Translations under genes and position numbers: made by a program
The notes under the pieces: model-generated
Told to the model about the DNA's origin: nothing
What the model saw: only the letters and a program-made list of their open reading frames with translations
The model's database searches: none
Shown here: positions 25,582-33,860 of the stretch, one piece after another
Position numbering within the stretch: the stretch's first letter is position 1
How the letters are laid out: each line of letters begins with the position of its first letter
Assembly (NCBI GenBank): GCA_049604415.1
Contig: JBMYTN010000031.1
Coordinates: 1 to 51,254 of the forward strand
Direction of reading: 5' to 3'
Source: JBMYTN01 sp049604415
GTDB lineage: Bacteria; Pseudomonadota; Alphaproteobacteria; Rhodospirillales; Rhodospirillaceae
Length of the DNA: 51,254 nt

Positions 25582-27191
25582 ACGCCTTCGCCGCTCTACT
25601 CGACCGCCTGTCGACCACAGCCGGTCGCAAGGACAAGCTCGCCTTGATCCAAAACTGGCTGGCCACCACGCCCGATCCGGATCGCGGTTATGGATTGGCC
25701 GCTTTGACCGGAGATCTGTCCTTTCGCCATGCCAAAGCCGGGGTGCTGCGCAGCCTGATCACAGAGCGCAGCGATCCGACCTTGTTTGCCCTGTCCTATG
25801 ACTATGTTGGAGATTTGGCCGAAACCGTCGCCTTGCTCTGGCCGTCCCCACCCACCCCACAAACAGCAAACACCGCGCCCTCCCTTTCCAATGTGGTGGA
25901 GCGCCTCCAAACCGCTGGCCGCACCGAGGTCCCGGGCTTGGTCTCTGCTTGGCTCGACAGTTTGGACGAGGATGGCCGTTGGGCTTTGCTGAAACTGCTG
26001 ACCGGCGGGCTGCGGGTCGGGGTCTCAGCCCGCTTGGCCAGACTGGCCTTTGCCGATTGGGCTGGAAAACCCATCGAGCAGGTCGAGGAGGCTTGGCATG
26101 GCCATGCCCCCCCTTATGACGCCCTGTTCGCCTGGGCGATGGGCACGGGCCCGGCCCCGGACAGCACCGGCAGCCCGGCCTTTCGCCCCTTCATGCTCGC
26201 CCATCCCATGGAACCTGGAGACCAGGAGGCTTTGGATCCCAAAGATTGCCTGATCGAGTGGAAATGGGACGGGATCCGGGCGCAATTGGCCGATGCCTCA
26301 GGCGGCATCAAACTGTTTTCCCGCACCGGGGATGACCTCTGCGCTGCCTTCCCGGATTTGGTCGAGGCTTTGCGCGGAATTGACGCGACGGTGGATGGGG
26401 AGCTGTTGGTGCGCAGAGCGCACCCCCTGGACGAGACCGACGATGGCGCGATGCCCGCCTCCTTCAACGCCTTGCAGCAAAGGCTGAACCGGAAGACGGT
26501 TCCGGCGAAAATGCTGCGGGACTCCCCGGCCCTATTGCGGGTTTATGATCTGCTGATCGAAGCGGGCGAGGACCTGCGCCCCCTCCCCTTGTCTGAACGG
26601 CGCAAACGCTTGGAGGTTTTTGTCGCCCAAAACCAAGACCGCGCGCCTTGGCTCGACCTCTCCGAGCCTGTTTCCCTGCCCGATTGGGCTGCCATTGAAG
26701 ACCTCAAACAGCGCTCCCGCGCCTTGGGCCGGGAAGGGCTGATGGTGAAGCGTTTGGACAGCCCCTATCTGGCCGGGCGGATCAAGGGTCCCTGGTTTAA
26801 GCTCAAGCGTGATCCCCTGCTGGTGGATGCGGTCCTGCTCTATGCCCAGCGCGGCCATGGCAAGCGCTCCTCGCTCTATTCAGATTTCACCTTCGGCGTT
26901 TGGCAGGATGATCGGCTGGTCACTGTGGGCAAAGCCTATTTCGGCTTCACCGATGCGGAGCTGGCACAATTGGATCGCTGGGTCCGGGACCATACGGTGG
27001 ATCGCTATGGCCCGGTGCGCGCTGTCGAGCCGGGCTTGGTGCTGGAAATCGCCTTTGACAGCATTCACCGCTCCAAACGCCACAAATCGGGGCTGGCCAT
27101 GCGCTTCCCTCGGATCCACCGTCTGCGCTGGGACAAACCCGCCGCAGAGGCCGATCACTTGGAGACCCTAGACGCCCTGGTTGCCGATTAA
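25578..27191 (+). CDS. ATP-dependent DNA ligase of the Lhr-associated repair set
   Basis: The 537-residue ligase has an N-terminal DNA-binding domain ('LLKLLTGGLRVGVSARLARLAFA', residues 137-159) and the nucleotidyltransferase core with motif I 'EWKWDGIR' (nucleophile Lys229), motif III 'DGELL' (273-277), motif IV 'EGLMVKR' (386-392) and motif V 'WFKLKRDP' (406-413). The OB domain ends with 'GLAMRFPRIHRLRWDKP' (motif VI region). It seals nicks using ATP, distinct from the essential NAD ligase LigA. The start ATG overlaps the exonuclease stop by 4 bp. The 3' end overlaps the convergent SGNH-like gene by 4 bp. Confidence 0.95.
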   Translation: MNAFAALLDRLSTTAGRKDKLALIQNWLATTPDPDRGYGLAALTGDLSFRHAKAGVLRSLITERSDPTLFALSYDYVGDLAETVALLWPSPPTPQTANTAPSLSNVVERLQTAGRTEVPGLVSAWLDSLDEDGRWALLKLLTGGLRVGVSARLARLAFADWAGKPIEQVEEAWHGHAPPYDALFAWAMGTGPAPDSTGSPAFRPFMLAHPMEPGDQEALDPKDCLIEWKWDGIRAQLADASGGIKLFSRTGDDLCAAFPDLVEALRGIDATVDGELLVRRAHPLDETDDGAMPASFNALQQRLNRKTVPAKMLRDSPALLRVYDLLIEAGEDLRPLPLSERRKRLEVFVAQNQDRAPWLDLSEPVSLPDWAAIEDLKQRSRALGREGLMVKRLDSPYLAGRIKGPWFKLKRDPLLVDAVLLYAQRGHGKRSSLYSDFTFGVWQDDRLVTVGKAYFGFTDAELAQLDRWVRDHTVDRYGPVRAVEPGLVLEIAFDSIHRSKRHKSGLAMRFPRIHRLRWDKPAAEADHLETLDALVAD

Positions 27192-28642
27192 CGGATCAGA
27201 CCTTGCTCAACCATATGGCCGTGGATCGCCACGGCAATGTCTTGGTTCACCGCCGGGGAGTAATGGTTCGGATCGACAAAACAGATCGCACAGTCCATCG
27301 CCATCTCCGACACATCCACCATGCCCGGCAACCGCCCTTGGGCAATCTCCTGGCGGACCAGTTCGACCATATATTTGAGAAAGGCGTGATAGGATCCGGC
27401 AAAAAACGTTTCCGGATCGCGGTAAAACGGGTTCTGGAGGTTCACGCCCCCGATCGGTTGAAACACGGTGATGGTTTGGAAGTTAAAGGCCTCAGCCAGG
27501 GCGTTGGTGAAGGCCATTTCACCTTGGTAAAACCGCACTAGGCGTTCTCCACAACGCTCTAAATGCTCCGGCGGAATATCCTCGGCTTTCAGGGCGCGCA
27601 GAGCCCGGGTCGACGCCATTTGGCGACCGAAATGCGTGAGCGGCGCGTCGTGATAGGCATTGCCGGGTTGGTTCAATCCGGCTTCCAAGGGGTCAATGGT
27701 GCACGGAATGATGTGGGCCGCATCCGGGGCAGCAAAGGACCCCATCACCTCAGCCAGCGGCAATCGGCCAAACAGATTGGCATAATAGGATCCGCTGTCA
27801 TTCAGCAGTTGATGGTAGTAGGCCGTCGCCACGGTGGGCGGCACGGTTTGGACCGGCAACAATGGCGCGCGCATGATGTTGATGTCGATGTCATTCAGCC
27901 CATCAAAAAACACCACCGCGCGAGGCCGGTAGCCCTGGCGCAACAGCAGGATCAAGCGCTGGGTTTCAGAGGGGCGGCCAAAGGATTCCACGCCGAAATT
28001 GATCACCGGCACATCCCCGGTCAGCCCGTTCAAGGCTGTGGCAATGGTTTCGCAATCCGCCACGCCGGAGCCATAGGTCGTCGAGCCGCCAAACATCCAG
28101 ATCGCATCATTGATATCAGCGACCTGGAACGGCTTGCCGTCTCGGCAGGACAGCCGCTCCCCAAAAGTGCCAGAGGTATAATAGGGCCCGGTGGCCGGGC
28201 GCATTTGCAGCGGCAAGGAGGGGTGGGCCACCGCGCCGGGGGAGTAAACCCGCGCTTCAATGGCCGCCAAATCTTCAAGGCCATAGATCGCCCGGGCCTG
28301 GTCCGGTTGTTCGCGAATGAACTCCAGGGCAGAATAGGCATAGCGTAGGGAATAGTGGCTGGTGAACGCCCAGGCCACCAGATTTAGCCCGACAAACAGC
28401 AGCAGGGTGTTGAAGACCATGATCGCCGTGGTCTGATACAGCTTTGCAATATTGAGCTTGACCAGGAACACCAAAGCCGCAGCGATCAGGCAGCCAACAT
28501 CAAAGCCGCGCACGACCCAGAGCTTTGGCCCATCAATAACCCCATCGGCGGCGACAAGCGGGCCAAGGGTCCATTCATTGAGCAGCACCGGAACGATGAG
28601 AAGGCCAAGGGCGACGGTTTTTTTGGACAGCGGCAAAGCCAT
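27188..28642 (-). CDS. Membrane-anchored SGNH/GDSL hydrolase-like protein
   Basis: The 484-residue protein has about three hydrophobic segments in residues 8-95, then a large extracytoplasmic domain. Block I of an SGNH hydrolase is seen as 'IWMFGGSTTYGSGV' (Ser187). A Gly block 'VINFGVESFGRPSETQRL' follows, then 'VVFFDGLNDID' as the G-x-N-D block and, near the C-terminus, 'FVDPNHYSP' supplying the Asp-x-x-His pair. Such membrane-tethered SGNH proteins often add or remove acyl groups on surface glycans, but no substrate can be assigned. The ribosome-binding site before ATG 28642 is weak. The gene ends 4 bp inside the ligase gene on the opposite strand. Confidence 0.72.
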   Translation of the reverse strand: MALPLSKKTVALGLLIVPVLLNEWTLGPLVAADGVIDGPKLWVVRGFDVGCLIAAALVFLVKLNIAKLYQTTAIMVFNTLLLFVGLNLVAWAFTSHYSLRYAYSALEFIREQPDQARAIYGLEDLAAIEARVYSPGAVAHPSLPLQMRPATGPYYTSGTFGERLSCRDGKPFQVADINDAIWMFGGSTTYGSGVADCETIATALNGLTGDVPVINFGVESFGRPSETQRLILLLRQGYRPRAVVFFDGLNDIDINIMRAPLLPVQTVPPTVATAYYHQLLNDSGSYYANLFGRLPLAEVMGSFAAPDAAHIIPCTIDPLEAGLNQPGNAYHDAPLTHFGRQMASTRALRALKAEDIPPEHLERCGERLVRFYQGEMAFTNALAEAFNFQTITVFQPIGGVNLQNPFYRDPETFFAGSYHAFLKYMVELVRQEIAQGRLPGMVDVSEMAMDCAICFVDPNHYSPAVNQDIAVAIHGHMVEQGLIR

Positions 28643-28791
28643 TGGAGACGGGGCCTTAGGGCAGAATCGATGGGATGGATCGTGCTCTAACCGGCTCTTT
28701 CACCCTGGTCAAGCCCAGCTCCGGTCCGTCAGGCAGTTCTTACTGCAACAGGCATTTGGACCAGAGCCAAACCATGCGCGTATATGAACGC

Positions 28792-29562
28792 TCAATCCCC
28801 GCCGCCACCGCCGCTATCCCCGCCATCCATGCTATCGGATCCAAGGGCCATGCCCATACCAACACCCCAGATAATCGCCCCATTGTCATCCACATAAGGA
28901 CGCCTGCGCATGGAGGCATAAATGATCAACCCGCCAATCACCAAACCCAAAGCCAACATCAACAGCCCTGCGTAAACATCGTCTTGGTTCCCGGTTTCCA
29001 ATCCCGAAGCCATGGCGGACGCACCAATCCCCCCCATTAGAACAATCGCCAAGCCACCAAAAACCCAGGCTCCATATTGCCGCCAGGTCATGATGCGCCT
29101 TGGTTTGCCAGGAGGGTGAACAGAAGGGTGAACCGGTCCACCCTGGGACATCGAGGCCGCAGGTTTGACCTTGGCCGCTGCTTGCTTCGTCTTCGCCTTC
29201 GGTTTTGGTTTCGCGGCAGAGCGTCCCGATGACGGCGCATGGTCCCCCCGCTGTCGAAGGGAGGCGATACTGATCTGGCCCAGGGCCAATTTTGCCCCGG
29301 TCATGGCATCGACCGCCTGCTCGGCCTGCTCACAATAGAGGGTCCCTGCATCACCTTGGAAACTGAACGAGCCAAATGGTCCCGCGATCAAAACCATCGG
29401 AGGGCAAACATCGTCCCCTTGAGGGGTCTGCAATACTGAGGCTGAACTCAAGAGCTGAGCTACCATGCCGAGATCCAAATCACCGCGATCAATCGGATCG
29501 AAGTCGCCCGTCGCCGTGAGCAGGTCCAGGGAAAGCCCCTGGGTTTGAACCGAAACGCTCAT
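28792..29562 (-). CDS. Unknown protein with charged linker and two C-terminal membrane helices
   Basis: The 256-residue protein is not recognised. Residues 1-108 form a soluble domain containing two Cys, then a Lys/Pro/Ala linker ('KPKPKAKTKQAAAKVKP', about 118-134). Two hydrophobic helices follow at about 163-186 and 196-217, then a short tail ending in Gly/Asp/Ser repeats. The start is the ATG at 29562, with a purine-rich GGGGGGAGG just upstream; an in-frame TTG 5 codons earlier is less likely. It is divergent from the peptidoglycan-binding protein at 29772 across an AT-rich 209-bp promoter region, which suggests shared control. Confidence 0.7.
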   Translation of the reverse strand: MSVSVQTQGLSLDLLTATGDFDPIDRGDLDLGMVAQLLSSASVLQTPQGDDVCPPMVLIAGPFGSFSFQGDAGTLYCEQAEQAVDAMTGAKLALGQISIASLRQRGDHAPSSGRSAAKPKPKAKTKQAAAKVKPAASMSQGGPVHPSVHPPGKPRRIMTWRQYGAWVFGGLAIVLMGGIGASAMASGLETGNQDDVYAGLLMLALGLVIGGLIIYASMRRRPYVDDNGAIIWGVGMGMALGSDSMDGGDSGGGGGD

Positions 29563-29599
29563 ATCCTCCCCCCTCAATAGCTATTCATTTGTTCATTTC

Positions 29600-29623
29600 A
29601 GCCTATTGTTCAGCAATTAGGCT
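29600..29623. promoter_or_regulatory. Operator-like inverted repeat in divergent promoter region
   Basis: AGCCTATTG (29600-29608) faces CAATTAGGCT (29614-29623), a dyad with one unpaired base. It sits between the divergent genes at 29562 and 29772 in AT-rich DNA, a suitable place for a repressor or activator site. No regulator is assigned. Confidence 0.3.
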
Positions 29624-29646
29624 ATGGTCACATCGTCAAAATCCAA

Positions 29647-29675
29647 TTGAAATGTACTTTAGATTACATCACAAT
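29647..29675 (+). promoter_or_regulatory. Candidate housekeeping promoter for the envelope cluster
   Basis: TTGAAA (29647-29652), 17-bp spacer, CACAAT (29670-29675) lie about 100 bp upstream of the ATG at 29772 in the most AT-rich local sequence. It resembles sigma-70 -35/-10 elements; no experimental support. Confidence 0.35.
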
Positions 29676-29771
29676 CAACATAATTTCTCAGGAGTTGATC
29701 TAGGGAATGGAGATTGCCTCCCCCATCCGGTAAACACAGGTCATCATGAATATTCAGGGGCGAGTGATAAT

Positions 29772-31142
29772 ATGAAACACCTCACCAACGGCTTATTCTG
29801 CGCCGCTCTGCTGCTCAGCGCGCCGCATATGGCATTGGCCCAGAGCAACAATCTTGATGGCTTCCTGACCAAGCCCAGCACCCAAGCGCAGACACCAACA
29901 CCTGTGCCTGCACCGGTTCCGACCCCTGCACCCGCCCCAACACCCGCCCCGGCCCCGGTTGCTGCGCCAACTCCTGCCCCAGTTCCGGCTCCAACCCCGG
30001 CCCCGGCCCCGGCCCCAACTTCGGCACCCGCCGCCGCTCCAGCACCAGAGCCTGCGCCGGCACCAGCCCCGGTGGCGACGCCAGCCCCTGCCCCGGCAGC
30101 CCCCGCCCCGGCAGCCCCCGCCCCAGCAACCATTGAGCCCGCTGCCCAACCGCCGGCCCCTGCCCCCAGCGCAGCCTCTAACTTTGAAGCGGAAAAATTC
30201 ACTTTCGAAGCGGCCATGGGCATCGAAGATCCGGCCCTGCGCAAATCCGCCTTGGAAGGCTTTTTGGCAAGCTTCCCCAATAGCCCGTTGGCACCGGTCG
30301 TCTCCGCCAATATCCAAGCCGCCGAGGCTGAAATAGCAGCAGCCTCCGCACCCCAGGCAACCACTCCTGCCCCTGCGACAGCGCCGCCCGCTGCGGCACC
30401 GACGGAAGCACCTGCACAAACAGCGGCACCCACGGTCCCGGCGGTGGACAGTGCTGCGGCCCAAGCTGCTGAACGCCAAGCCGGTCTGGGGCGAGGAGAC
30501 CGACGTTCAGTCCAAACCGCTTTGGCCGCTTTGGGCTACAATCCTGGTCCGGCGGACGGCGTCTTTGGCGGCGGCACGCGGGCTGCCATTGGAGCGTGGC
30601 AAAGCTCGGTCGGCCAACCGGCCTCGGGATATATTTCAAGAGCTCAATTTGGGGCGCTGATGACCCAGGCCAATCCGGCCTTGGCCGCGCAAGGCAAATC
30701 GCCTTTGGCCACCACGCCCAAAGGACCCGAGGCCGCACCGGTCCGTACCGCCAGCCCCGCCGCACCGTCGGGTCCGGTTCGCCGGGTTTGGTGCCGCTCT
30801 CCCCGCCTAAGCATCGGGACCGCCGATGCGGATCGGCGCAATCCCTATGTGATTGATCTGGGACAACAAGTTGCGGTCGACCGGGTCGAAGTGGATGCCC
30901 ATGATCAGATTGGTTTGCTCGGCGAGGCAGCCTTGATTGTGCGCGCCGATGGGCGGCAAATCGGACGCTACCGGGTACAAAAGGCGGGCAGCCGACTGGT
31001 CTATACCGGGAGCGGCATTGTCGCGACCCAGATCACCCTGGAATCGGTCCACCAAACCGACGCCCCCGGAGGTGAAGACACCTATTTGCAGCATATTGTG
31101 GTCTTCGGCAAAGCCAGCGGTGATCAGGCGCCGGGGTGCTGA
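29772..31142 (+). CDS. Exported peptidoglycan-binding domain protein with Pro/Ala-rich spacer
   Basis: The 456-residue protein has a signal peptide (cut near 'MALA-Q', residue 23-24). A long PAPAPTP-type spacer covers residues about 41-135. A short helical segment follows (about 138-190, 'ALEGFLASFPNSPLAPVVSANIQAAEAE'), then a second Ala/Pro stretch and a peptidoglycan-binding-1 domain at about 243-297 ('RRSVQTALAALGYNPGPADGVFGGGTRAAIGAWQ'). The C-terminal ~115 residues form a beta-rich domain containing two Cys ('VWCRSP', final 'PGC') that recalls carbohydrate-binding jelly rolls but is not assigned. The spacer could cross the periplasm or cell wall. Start ATG 29772 begins the signal peptide; the 61-codon upstream extension is rejected. 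Confidence 0.85.
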   Translation: MKHLTNGLFCAALLLSAPHMALAQSNNLDGFLTKPSTQAQTPTPVPAPVPTPAPAPTPAPAPVAAPTPAPVPAPTPAPAPAPTSAPAAAPAPEPAPAPAPVATPAPAPAAPAPAAPAPATIEPAAQPPAPAPSAASNFEAEKFTFEAAMGIEDPALRKSALEGFLASFPNSPLAPVVSANIQAAEAEIAAASAPQATTPAPATAPPAAAPTEAPAQTAAPTVPAVDSAAAQAAERQAGLGRGDRRSVQTALAALGYNPGPADGVFGGGTRAAIGAWQSSVGQPASGYISRAQFGALMTQANPALAAQGKSPLATTPKGPEAAPVRTASPAAPSGPVRRVWCRSPRLSIGTADADRRNPYVIDLGQQVAVDRVEVDAHDQIGLLGEAALIVRADGRQIGRYRVQKAGSRLVYTGSGIVATQITLESVHQTDAPGGEDTYLQHIVVFGKASGDQAPGC

Positions 31143-31200
31143 TGGGGCGCTAACGGGGCGCTGAGCAGACGACCCGGGCACCCCCATGGACCACAGCGAC

Positions 31201-31231
31201 CGACCATCCGGCGAAAACTGCCGGATGGTCG
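31201..31231 (+). terminator. Strong hairpin between envelope-cluster genes
   Basis: A perfect 12-bp stem (CGACCATCCGGC / GCCGGATGGTCG, loop GAAAACT) lies 58 bp after the 31142 stop and 55 bp before the next start. No T-run follows, so it may be a Rho-independent-like terminator of low efficiency, an mRNA-stability element or an attenuator. Confidence 0.4.
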
Positions 31232-31286
31232 CGAAAGCGGCCTCTGCGTCTTTTGCGGCCGTCTCGTGGGAATGGGGGGAGTTAAG

Positions 31287-33860
31287 ATGACCTATTGTTC
31301 TGCCGCCTGTTCACCCAAGCAGCGACGACGGTCATGGCACTTACGGGGCATTAGGTCCCTGCTGATCGGGACAATGCTCGCGGTCCTGTTCGGGTCCCAT
31401 GCCGCGCCAATTTGGGCAAAAAACACCCGTTTGAATGACATCGGGCGCTGGCAAACCTTAATCAATCTTGACGATGATGGTGGTTTTCGGAATTGCAGCA
31501 CCGGGTTTTTGGTCGGCAAGAAGGGCCAATTTGGCTTTCTGACCCACAAAGGCAAGCCAATCCCCGTGATTGGAATAAACCAATGGGGGCAGGAAAAGGG
31601 GAGCATCCACAACGCCAGCATTGATGTTGATGGCGAGCGTATTTGGGAAGGAGACAGCGGGTTCATGACCCCGGACCGGGCATGGTTCGGCACCGGAGAT
31701 GAGCCGGAGGTGGAGCAACGACTCCGCGCTGGTTCCAAGGCAGTCTTTACCACCGCCGGGAAATCCATGACCATTTCCTTGGATGGATCCTCCAAGGCCC
31801 TCGATTACATCCACGAATGCTTCCGTCTTTATGGTGCCGCAACACCGAGCTTGACCCCGGTCCAGCAAGCCTTGAACGGGGTCTTCATCGATCTTCATCC
31901 GCATTTCCCGGCAGCTGAACGCTGGCCCTTAACGCCTTGCGACCAATATGCCGCCGACCCCGACGACCCGCAGCGGATCGGACCGCCGGTTGGATCGGCT
32001 CACCTGACGGCCAATGCCGAACAAGCCCTGCAGGCCTGCGAGGCCGCCATTGCCGAAGATGTCGACGCCTCCATCGCTGAGCCGCGGTTTGTGCATCAAG
32101 CCGGACGGGCCGCAGAGGCTCTCGGTCGATGGGAGATGTCCCAAGCGCACGTCATGGCAGCGGCCAATCTCGGCTATCCGGCCTCTCTCGCGGTGATTGG
32201 CGAACGCCAGCGACAGGGCAGCCATGGCTTAAACAAAAATGCGGTGGTGGCCCTTAATTTTCTCCGCGCCGCTGCGGAGGGAGGGTCCAGCGCCGCAGCA
32301 TGGCAAATCGGGCGGATGCTCTTGGATGGCGATGGTATCGATCCGGACCCTGAACTGGGCGCTGCATGGCTGACCAAAGCGGCCCAAATGGGCCACCCGC
32401 ATATTCTGGCCTGGACCGATCTCGCGACCTGTTATGCCCATGGCAGTTGCAAGGCTGAAGATCCTGCCAAGGCCGATTTCTGGTTTGCCAAAGCCGCCGC
32501 GACCGGAGAGGCCCGACCTCAGTATCTCTATGCTGACTTCCTCGAAAACGGCCCACCGGATAGCGCAAAGCTGGAAGAGGCCCTGAGCTGGTACATGCTG
32601 GCCCACCATAAAGGCATACCGGAAGCGAAAGCCCGTATCGAAGCGCTTCGGACACGCTTGGGTAAAAAGCCCATGGCGTTTTTTGATCCGCACAATCCCC
32701 CACCGCCACCCTTGGCTCCTCCATCCCTCGTGCTTGCACCTGGGGCCGCACCGCCGAGTTTGGAGCCGGAATTGCCCTTTCCGGAACCCGGACAGCCCGT
32801 TGCGGTTTTGGTCTTGAACCCGCCCCCATCCGCTTATGGGCCTCCAAGAGCCTTTCGCGTTCGCGCCATGGACCCCAACCGGGTGTTGTTGGCCCAGCAG
32901 ACCCTGCCATTGGCGCGCCCAGACAGCCGTTCCGTCCGCGTGACCCTGTCCGAAACCGCCATTCCAAACAATGTTTCGGTAATCACCCTGGAACTGGTTG
33001 CCTATCCGGAAACGATCGTTGCCAGCACAGTGATCAATTACCAAGTCGACCCGGCGGCGCGCGAAACCGTGGTCGAGGTGATGGCAGAGCTGCGAGAGAT
33101 CCTGCCGCCGCTCGCTTTTCCGCCTCCCGTAAGAAAGGCTGAATCAGCGGCGCGGCGTGCGGCCACGCCAGACACAGTGCGCCAACTCGCCAAGGTCTTA
33201 ACCGCAGAAGCCTTCACCTATGTTGCCCTCTATCGCGACAGCGGTGATTTGGCCCTGCTGTTACCTGCTGATCTGTTCACAGAAGCAGCCCTGATCCTGG
33301 CACCGGATTTGGCCCCGGCCAAAATCGTCCGCGCCCATGTCCTGGCGGTTCAGGACAAAAACCGATCGGCCCAATGGGAGGCGAAACGCCTGCTGGCCGA
33401 GCTGTTGGACAACGACCCAAGCCAAACGGACCTGCGCCTGCTGTTGGCCACGGTGCGCGCCAATCTGGGCAACTATGTCAGCGCCCTTTGGACCGTCAAA
33501 CCGATGGTCGATGCACCGCTGGAAGACCCGATCGTCCGGGCGCGCTTTGTTGGCGTCGTCGCCCAATGGCTGGCCAAGGCCGGAGCCCAGGACCAAGCCT
33601 TGGAGCTGTTGGGCAGTCACTTGCCAAACATCTCGGCAGCGGACCCGGAACGTCTGATCGGAGCGGGCATCCTGTTGCAAAGCGGAGAGATTGAGAGAGC
33701 CCGCGCCTTGCTGGAGCATCTGCGTGACATGTCGGACAGCACAACGGCAGCAGCGGCGCAGGCTGGTCTGGATCGCATGGCTGCGCCCACGCATCAAGCG
33801 CCTGACCCGGCAGCATTAGACCGGTCTTCCACGCCTGCTCGCTTGGGAGACGCTCAATGA
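31287..33860 (+). CDS. Exported Sel1/TPR-like repeat protein, function unknown
   Basis: The 857-residue protein has a basic N-terminus and a hydrophobic signal/anchor at about 22-45. Residues ~46-175 form an unassigned beta-rich domain ('GRWQTLINLDDDGGFRNCSTGFLV'). Residues about 271-460 hold Sel1-like repeats ('ALNFLRAAAEGGSSAAAWQIGRMLLDGDGI', 'AAWLTKAAQMGHPHILAWTDLATCYAHG'). A Pro-rich linker with 'NPPPPPLAPP' follows, then a beta domain and a helical TPR-like C-terminus. The start is ATG 31287 after GGGGGGAG; GTG 31266 and ATG 31272 are in frame upstream but less well placed. It overlaps the next gene by 4 bp (ATGA), so the two products are probably made together and may interact. Confidence 0.82.
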   Translation: MTYCSAACSPKQRRRSWHLRGIRSLLIGTMLAVLFGSHAAPIWAKNTRLNDIGRWQTLINLDDDGGFRNCSTGFLVGKKGQFGFLTHKGKPIPVIGINQWGQEKGSIHNASIDVDGERIWEGDSGFMTPDRAWFGTGDEPEVEQRLRAGSKAVFTTAGKSMTISLDGSSKALDYIHECFRLYGAATPSLTPVQQALNGVFIDLHPHFPAAERWPLTPCDQYAADPDDPQRIGPPVGSAHLTANAEQALQACEAAIAEDVDASIAEPRFVHQAGRAAEALGRWEMSQAHVMAAANLGYPASLAVIGERQRQGSHGLNKNAVVALNFLRAAAEGGSSAAAWQIGRMLLDGDGIDPDPELGAAWLTKAAQMGHPHILAWTDLATCYAHGSCKAEDPAKADFWFAKAAATGEARPQYLYADFLENGPPDSAKLEEALSWYMLAHHKGIPEAKARIEALRTRLGKKPMAFFDPHNPPPPPLAPPSLVLAPGAAPPSLEPELPFPEPGQPVAVLVLNPPPSAYGPPRAFRVRAMDPNRVLLAQQTLPLARPDSRSVRVTLSETAIPNNVSVITLELVAYPETIVASTVINYQVDPAARETVVEVMAELREILPPLAFPPPVRKAESAARRAATPDTVRQLAKVLTAEAFTYVALYRDSGDLALLLPADLFTEAALILAPDLAPAKIVRAHVLAVQDKNRSAQWEAKRLLAELLDNDPSQTDLRLLLATVRANLGNYVSALWTVKPMVDAPLEDPIVRARFVGVVAQWLAKAGAQDQALELLGSHLPNISAADPERLIGAGILLQSGEIERARALLEHLRDMSDSTTAAAAQAGLDRMAAPTHQAPDPAALDRSSTPARLGDAQ

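Noticed and set aside
29589..29771. 61-codon upstream extension of the peptidoglycan-binding protein
   Set aside because: It would bury the signal peptide and covers the AT-rich promoter region.
29892..30176. Repetitive DNA considered as a CRISPR or satellite array
   Set aside because: The repeats are short degenerate codons for Pro/Ala within a good reading frame; no constant repeat-spacer pattern.
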